Origin: Aureococcus anophagefferens
Lineage: Eukaryota > Sar > Pelagophyceae > Pelagomonadales > Pelagomonadaceae
Length of the DNA stretch: 63,648 nt
Direction: 5' to 3'
Assembly: GCF_000186865.1 (NCBI RefSeq)
Contig: NW_008705613.1
Coordinates: 14,277-77,924 of the forward strand
Position 1 is the first letter of the stretch, and each line of letters begins with the position of its first letter. Of this stretch, positions 58,571 through 63,648 are shown in pieces. The notes beneath the pieces are model-generated. The model was not told the DNA's origin, made no database searches, and saw nothing but the letters and a program-made list of their open reading frames with translations. Made by a program: the position numbers and the translations under genes.

Positions 58571-58756
58571 TGATAAAGCGGCGAATATCGCCCTTAGAAC
58601 GCGAGTGTGATTAAGCACAATCAAATTGCGCTTGGCGATAAGCCAGCTACCTAGGGAGCCTGCTGATAAAGCGGCGAATATCGCCCTTAGAACGCGAGTG
58701 TGATTAAGCACAATCAAAGTGCGCTTGGCGATAAGCCAGCTACCTAGGGAGCCTGC
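58571..58756 (+). repeat. Tandem duplication, 2 x 93 bp
   Basis: Units 58571-58663 and 58664-58756 differ at one position (CAAATTGCG versus CAAAGTGCG). Each unit carries an internal inverted pair TATCGCC / GGCGATA. The near identity implies a recent duplication. Confidence 0.95.
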
Positions 58757-59249
58757 ATTCTGCTCCTTGGGCTATACTACCCTAACTCGGGACTATGCTA
58801 TCCTCCCTATGCTGGGACGCTCATACTGGCCTATGCTGGCTATGCTAAGTCTGCCTTATACTGGCTATGCTAGCAGGGCAGACTCTCGTTGGGACGACTC
58901 TCTGCTTGTGATTCCTTCTATAGGCGAGTTGCTTGAAGCGAACGCTGAGATTTACGTCATGCCTGGCGCGTCTCGTCACGTCCGTGCTCACAACACTCGG
59001 TATAAGAAGTATCGGCGTGCCCGGGCCCTGCCGGAATATTTCGCTTATACTCGCAGCAGGAGCCAACACAGCACCCTGACATCAACACGCTGTGGAATGA
59101 CAAGAGACAGAGAATCAGCCCACTGTCACTGCAGATGAATTCCATATATGAGAATCGTGCCACATGGGGAGAATTTGAGAATTTTTGCTTGGGCCCAGAG
59201 TCCCTCATTTCGCTTGAACTTGGGAGAAAAGTCGGAGAGTGATAATCCA
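58757..59249. other. Intergenic stretch
   Basis: It contains several CTATGCT/ACTGGC repeats near 58787-58873 (TACTGGCCTATGCTGGCTAT). Short open frames occur on both strands without domain matches. Confidence 0.4.
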
Positions 59250-59435
59250 TGTGGCTGAGGTGGCTGCGCCATCCAAGCGCGGTCCGTCGGCCTTCATTCT
59301 GGCATCTTTAATTGAAACTGAGCTCACCCTCCCCTTGAGGGAGGATTTTACTTAGGCTTTACTTTGCTTCCTTTAGCTCAGGAGGCTCTCAGGCTAGTGG
59401 GAGATACGAAAGGCCAAGTGGACGGAAACTGCAGA
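59250..59435 (+). repeat. Dispersed repeat, family A
   Basis: It starts GGCTGAGGTGGCTGCGCCAT, includes GGTCCGTCGGCCTTCATT and TTTAATTGAAACTGAGCTC, and ends GAAAGGCCAAGTGGACGGAA. Compared with 13524-13850, the two end blocks occur in the opposite order. Confidence 0.8.
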
Positions 59436-59591
59436 TAGCTCCAAGACTCGTGGGGGCAAAAATGTGAATCACTTAGGCTTGATGTATAACATTCCTGTAG
59501 TGAGTGTTTGAAAACATGATTTTAACAATACGTTATTGTGGAAGTGCAGGCGAGAGATTCAGAGCCGTGGCCGTGCGATTCTAGCGAGTAC

Positions 59592-60633
59592 ATGCTAGAA
59601 AGGCTGATAGGCCGTGGATCTTTTGCCAAGGTATACACGGCCACATGCCGCATGAAAAGAGCAGATGGAGTGCAGCGGGTCGCCCTGAAAGTAATGGATC
59701 TTGAACATATTACGACCGAAATATCAGAAATCTCCAAGGAAGTCCAGATGATGCGCATGTGTTCTCACGCCAATGTTCTATGTTGTCATGCCTCTTTTGT
59801 GAGCAAGAGTGAGCTCCTTCTTGTGATGCCACTCATGGAGAAGGGCTCTTGCCTGCATATTATGCACGCCGCGAAACAATTTGGTTTAGGGGAGGGGCTT
59901 GCAGAGGAATGGCTTGGCTACGTGCTATTTGAAGTGTTGCAAGGGCTTAACTATCTGCACGAAAATGGTCACATCCACCGGGACATTAAGGCGGGAAATA
60001 TTCTGCTCGATCCCGTTGGTAAGGTGGCCCTTGCTGACTTTGGTGTATCTTCTTGGCTTGTTCATGCTGGACTTCGACGCCGGACAGCAAAGACATTTGT
60101 TGGAACTCCGTACGTGCCAACTCACTCTGCTGGTAAGAATCCCAGCCTCTGCTCAGGTGTTGGATGGCGCCCGAAGTGATGGAACAAGTCGAAGGCTATG
60201 ATTATAAAGCAGATATCTGGAGTTTTGGAATAACAGCTCTTGAGTTGGCCAAGGGGTTTGCACCATATGCTTTTCATCCCCCAATGAAAGTTCTACTGCT
60301 TACAATTCAAGAAGAACCCCCTTCTCTTCGAAGCTATGCAACTGAGAAGTCGTGCACTGGTAATTCTTGAGAAATACGCTGGCCCTTGACTCATTTGTTA
60401 AATCAGGGGAGTCATTTTCCCGCTCGTTTAAGGAGATGGTACGCATGTGCCTTCAAAAGGAAGCTCGCAAGCGTCCCACTGTACACACCTTGTTAAACAG
60501 CAAATTTTTCAAAATTGAGCGGTCGGTAACACCGCTTGTCAACGAGCTCTTGTGTCATGTAAGAAATATATCTGCAACATACCGTGTCGGCGCTTCCTTC
60601 ATCGAATTTTATGATATCGTTACCATGTTTTAA
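59592..60633 (+). CDS. SPAK/OSR1-type (STE20, FRAY) protein kinase
   Basis: A Ser/Thr kinase of the branch that phosphorylates ion cotransporters in other eukaryotes. The glycine loop is [11 protein letters not shown], the ATP lysine is in VALKVMD, the catalytic loop is [11 protein letters not shown], and the magnesium loop is DFGVSSW. The diagnostic [20 protein letters not shown] is formed across an intron, and [17 protein letters not shown] with [16 protein letters not shown] follow. Two 47-bp GT-AG introns are certain (60110-60156, phase 2; 60360-60406, phase 1). The first ATG (59592) is only five residues before the glycine loop, and an AG|G acceptor precedes it, so an upstream exon is likely. 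At the 3' end a 78-bp intron (60559-60636) could continue the gene into downstream exons. The end given is the first in-frame stop. Confidence 0.88.
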
Positions 60634-60636
60634 TAG

Positions 60637-60918
60637 GTAGAGGACGGGCCCATTCATGACTACGAGGATTGTGCGACACCACATGTGCTGCCAGCCTCAA
60701 ACTATAGATCGCACCTCATGAATCTCACATAGGATGCTTTACTCGACCATGACAATGCAGAACCTTCGCTACGCGATGGGACTGAGCCCGCAAAATTGTC
60801 TTCGACCAGAAGAACTGCCGAGGACCTAAAAAAAAACGCAGACGATGCTCACTCGGACGGCCGCTGTCTGGCGAGTGTCCGCAGCAGAGATAACCACTAA
60901 TCACAGGAGCACAATTCC
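60637..60918 (+). other. Possible further exons of the SPAK/OSR1-like kinase
   Basis: If 60559-60636 is removed the frame continues VEDGPIHDYEDCATPH. A 48-bp gap (60685-60732) then leads to DALLDHDNAEPSLRDGTEPA and an acidic tail, reaching the next open stretch at 60919. Acidic tails of this kind are compatible with kinase C-termini but no domain is visible. Confidence 0.4.
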
Positions 60919-61296
60919 ATGAAAGATAAAGCACAGGTGCACGCTTGCATTGCGAAGACGGGAGAAAGCGGCGAATTCGTTCGCGGCACGACATGGACAT
61001 TCGAAGATGGTTCACAACAGCGATTTTCTTTTGACTATGGCAGCATCTTCCCTTGCACAGGACAAGAAGTTGTGCTCAAATCTGAATCTTTCATCCGCCG
61101 CGAGATCGATGCTAAATGTGCTCAAGATGACCAAGAATGTGCCGCAATCTTTGACGATCTCGAGGACCTAATGAATCAGCGGGGCGGCGAGTGGGACTTC
61201 AAAAAGAATCAAGATGTTTATGCGCGCGATGAGCACAGTCAAATTAACAAGGGCGAAGGCAGAACTGCAGATGGGAATGAGTTACCTGAAAACTGA
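60919..61296 (+). CDS. Open frame downstream of the kinase, perhaps its C-terminal domain
   Basis: Reads from ATG 60919 for 125 residues: QVHACIAKTGESGEFVRGTT, WTFEDGSQQRFSFDYGS, TGQEVVLKSESFIRREID, then acidic helices. The F-DG...RFSF...FD pattern recalls the RFxV/I-binding C-terminal (PF2-like) domain of SPAK/OSR1. The match is too weak to assert, and it could be an independent small gene. Confidence 0.4.
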   Translation: MKDKAQVHACIAKTGESGEFVRGTTWTFEDGSQQRFSFDYGSIFPCTGQEVVLKSESFIRREIDAKCAQDDQECAAIFDDLEDLMNQRGGEWDFKKNQDVYARDEHSQINKGEGRTADGNELPEN

Positions 61297-61870
61297 CATG
61301 AGGACCTGTGCATATGCGCAGTGTGCAGCTTTGATTGACCATAACAGCTTCCTATGTGTATACGACACAGGAGTGTTTCCTAAGCGACGACCAGGCTATC
61401 ATTGATGGTCCCAGGGCAGGTGCAAGTGTGCTCTGCAGCATGTACGTCGACGTCATGTCTTGGGGCGCAGTTTGGGGCTTCACCTCAAATTGAACCCGGA
61501 AAATTCAGCGCGATCTAGTTTGAGCCCGCCCGGGGCCTGTGCCTGGGGCCCGGGTGCCTCGGCAAGTCCCTGGCTGCCGGCGTGGTGCCGCCAGGACGTT
61601 GCGCACGGGCGTTTCTGGATGCAGGGCGCCGACGGCGTGTTGGAAATTTCAAGTACCGTAGAGAGACAGAGAGGATCCCGCTGGGGCCTTGCCTACTTGG
61701 TAGCTCGCTGGCACAGAGCCACGTCAGCGAGCCGCATCCAAGATTTCCTTCCCCTTGAGGATTCTAAACCCAGCCAAAGCCCAGGGGGCTGGCAAAAGGC
61801 CATGCCTCTCTCTCCGCCGGAGGGGTTCTGGCTGGGAAGTAACTTTCCCAGGGAACCCAGTTATCCTCCC
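61297..61870. other. Intergenic stretch
   Basis: No gene recognised. Frames at 61214-61405 and 61460-61894 are open but compositionally like shuffled GC-rich DNA. Confidence 0.45.
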
Positions 61871-61890
61871 GGGGGGGGGGGGGGGGGGGG
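61871..61890 (+). repeat. Homopolymer of 20 G
   Basis: Exactly twenty G, like the run at 28813-28832. It is followed by GGCCCAAACTAGGACACGTC and GAATTTCCC-type sequence that resembles 53455-53490. Confidence 0.9.
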
Positions 61891-62398
61891 CTGAGTCTCG
61901 TGTCCGGCCCAAACTAGGACACGTCGAATTTCCCACGCTCAGGGCCAAAATTAGAGCGCGCTGAATTTCCCGCGGGCGGGTCATATCTGAGGGCAGAAAT
62001 CCAAGGCGGGGCCCACTGTGAAGCCTATCGTGCTTCAGGCCAGTCAAGGAATATCGCGGTATGTTTGAACTAAGCACGCCCTTGAAATTGCCAAACCCAA
62101 GCCGTCAGCAGGTTCTAGATAGGTGCCTAGGTTGAGTGTGCTCAGTGCACCACCAAGAGGCGCCAAATTTCCCACCACAGATTAGTTCGTTTGTTTGAAA
62201 TACGACAATTCTCGCACCAGGCTCGTTCGTCGCTGGCTCTTCTGACGTCATGCTATCATGCACATGTCGACTGCAGGTGTATCTCAAGACTTGCACAACG
62301 AGCTTACGTGTGTATTGATCATTTGAAAACATAGCAGTTGCTCGAAGAGGCAAAGCACTCCGTCGCTGCTGTTTTTATCTCTTGCTACGATGCGAATA
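61891..62398. other. Intergenic stretch with a degenerate dispersed repeat
   Basis: It has AAACTAGGACACGTCGAATT and TGAATTTCCCGCGGGCGG blocks related to 53461-53490 (CCCAAACTAGAAAGCGTCGT). The remainder is the 3' flank of the cyclin gene. No gene is seen. Confidence 0.45.
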
Positions 62399-63102
62399 TT
62401 ATCGCAATTTTGTCTTCTTAGGTGCCCGCTTGATGTTGTTGATGGACAGCCAAGGGAATCGGAGCGCGTTTGGCCCGTTGAGGAATTCAATGTGCGTTTG
62501 AAGAAGTGCGGGAATGCGAGCGTCATCACGTTCGTGCATTCTGACGATTGAAACCTAGCGTGTATATGATATCACTCTACAAAAGGGCGCCCTCGCTGAG
62601 ACACAGGTATCGCATACGAGTTCTTCAATACAGGCGACATACTTGACTTCTGGTATGTAGAGGTCAAAGCCTAGGGCGCCAAGGAAAACACATTCCATGG
62701 CATTAATGCGATCGATTGGGCAGGGGCGCTCCGCAGGTTGGACGCGACTCCAGGCGACAGAAAAGTCCACGTTTCGGAGGGGCGTGTCATCCCAGTATTT
62801 CTGCGCAATCATCATTGCGCAGAGAAGAAGTCGTTTGCAGTTTCTGCTTGTCACACGCAGGTGCGGGTGGTACGAGAGAATCCTAATCACGAGCATGAGC
62901 GCAATGACCGTGCACTCAGGGGTGAACATGCAAAGTGCGAACATCTGGAAGACGAAGTCGTGTAGCTGAGGTAGCCCAAGGTGGGGTGCAGTAGATAAAA
63001 CCTGAGTATAGGTGGGCGTGCACTTCCTAGCCTCTGTTCGAAGCCCTTCACGTAGCCCGGCCACACTCGGCGACTCTCGAGAAACGCAAATATTGCGTAT
63101 CG
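62399..63102 (-). CDS. Cyclin-Y / Pho80-type cyclin
   Basis: A cyclin of the PCL/CCNY class, which activates Pho85/CDK14-16-like kinases. Exon 62618-63102 contains the cyclin box: FTPECTVIALMLVIRILSY, CKRLLLCAMMIAQKYWDDTP, NVDFSVAW, INAMECVFLGALGFDLYIPE, then VKYVACIEEL. A 63-bp GT-AG intron (62555-62617, phase 0) leads to a last exon of 51 residues (VSIVRMHERDDARIPALLQT ... KRAPKKTKLR). The KYWDD motif and the EC-TVIAL start of helix 1 are typical. The first exon begins at an AG acceptor at 63103 and has no ATG ahead of the box, so an upstream exon is missing from this model. Confidence 0.85.
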
Positions 63103-63132
63103 CTGAAAGTTAAGTTACTCGAGCCGAGTTAC

Positions 63133-63501
63133 TCAGACGCGGCAGCAAACGCCAACCTCGCTCCAGAATGCACGGAGTTGGGGCGGTTCCTCCGCATCAA
63201 TAGGCGCCATCATGAACTCGACCAGTAGACAAATACCCATCATGATCACTGCATCTACTGGTGCCTCGGTCTTCGGTGCGACAAAGATCCTTGTTGGAGT
63301 GATGAGTGGTGCGCCTGCATGCTTCGGTGCGAAAAGCCTAGGTACCACGTACATACGAGTTTGTTTAGTGGCTGAAAGGAGCACAGCAAAATGCGCTGGC
63401 ATCTGATCATTGTTGGAGTGCCCCTGTTCCTCGTTAATGTCCCCGTGATCGGAGTGGGATTCAGAGTCATCACGCATCTCTGTATCAGCAAGGTGCGTCA
63501 C
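63133..63501 (-). CDS. Possible upstream exon of the cyclin gene or of a neighbour
   Basis: An open minus-strand stretch with acidic sequence (MRDDSESHSDHGDINEEQG) and then a hydrophobic segment (VDAVIMMGICLLVEFMMAPI). The phase of its best donors does not match the cyclin exon at 63102 by a GT rule. I therefore leave it unjoined. It may belong to a gene extending beyond the window. Confidence 0.3.
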   Translation of the reverse strand: MTHLADTEMRDDSESHSDHGDINEEQGHSNNDQMPAHFAVLLSATKQTRMYVVPRLFAPKHAGAPLITPTRIFVAPKTEAPVDAVIMMGICLLVEFMMAPIDAEEPPQLRAFWSEVGVCCRV

Positions 63502-63648
63502 CTACATCGTAGACTAATCAAACCACGTGCGAGGCGCACGCTATACCTTGGCCTTGCTCCCAAAAACATTTCCTAGCTTGGGCGCCCAGAGCTTCGGCAT
63601 TGACTTTGGCATACGCGGCCGCGGCCAAACGGCTCGTGGTTGTCGCAG

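Noticed and set aside
58105..58614. Long overlapping open frames on both strands (Pro/Arg/Gly/Ala only)
   Set aside because: They derive from the GGCACGGGCC satellite; stop-free in all frames because of composition.

Overview
The window is nuclear DNA of a eukaryote, most likely a unicellular alga or related protist. Genes lie on both strands without operons. Many are split by very short introns (mostly 43-90 bp), and families such as ATG9, TRAPPC12, SPAK/OSR1 kinase, bromodomain/DDT and SET/Rubisco-LSMT proteins are eukaryotic. The EGF-like gene carries cysteine modules ending in 'SSDG...DCGY', a type I associate with stramenopile and haptophyte algae. Several introns can only be spliced in frame from a GC donor, a habit known to be raised in haptophytes and dinoflagellates. 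The lineage call is therefore an inference at low confidence.

Layout. 0.3-3.2 kb (+): a calcineurin-like metallophosphoesterase with probable upstream exons. 4.5-10.7 kb (+): a large C2 / WW-like / coiled-coil / pseudokinase gene. 11.3-12.5 kb (-): a four-exon dual-specificity phosphatase. 14-15 kb (+): a GT64 (exostosin-type) glycosyltransferase. 15.6-18.05 kb (-) and 18.08-20.6 kb (+): an EGF-like secreted or surface protein head to head with an EF-hand/coiled-coil gene. 20.6-24.5 kb: a transposon-rich block. 24.5-25.5 kb (+): a TRAPPC12-like C-terminal TPR protein. 25.5-29.4 kb: GC-rich gene-poor DNA. 29.4-31.1 kb (-): a BFR1/PPI-like coiled-coil protein. 31.3-32.2 kb: a repeat-borne gene. 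32.4-34.5 kb (-): ATG9. 34.9-37.9 kb (+): an 892-residue coiled-coil protein. 38-39.8 kb: repeats. 39.9-43.1 kb (+): a tandem SET-domain protein. 44.1-51.9 kb (-): a giant WW / coiled-coil / armadillo gene. 51.9-53.4 kb: transposons and a minisatellite. 53.6-58.1 kb (-): a bromodomain-MBD-DDT-WHIM chromatin regulator. 58.1-59.4 kb: satellites. 59.6-60.6 kb or beyond (+): a SPAK/OSR1-like kinase. 62.4-63.1 kb (-): a cyclin-Y/Pho80-type cyclin.

The genes do not form one pathway. They are housekeeping and signalling genes separated by repeat islands: two hAT-type MITE copies with matching ends and perfect 8-bp target duplications, a palindrome-ended repeat, a second inverted-repeat MITE-like family near gene starts, and at least two longer dispersed families.

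Exon models were assembled by hand from reading frame, family register and GT/GC...AG borders. For ATG9, the phosphatase, BFR1, the SET gene, the 34.9-kb coiled-coil gene and the visible part of the metallophosphoesterase, all exon lengths close in frame. For the other multi-exon genes some junctions remain open, as stated in each entry. No rRNA, tRNA, CRISPR array or organelle-like segment was seen.
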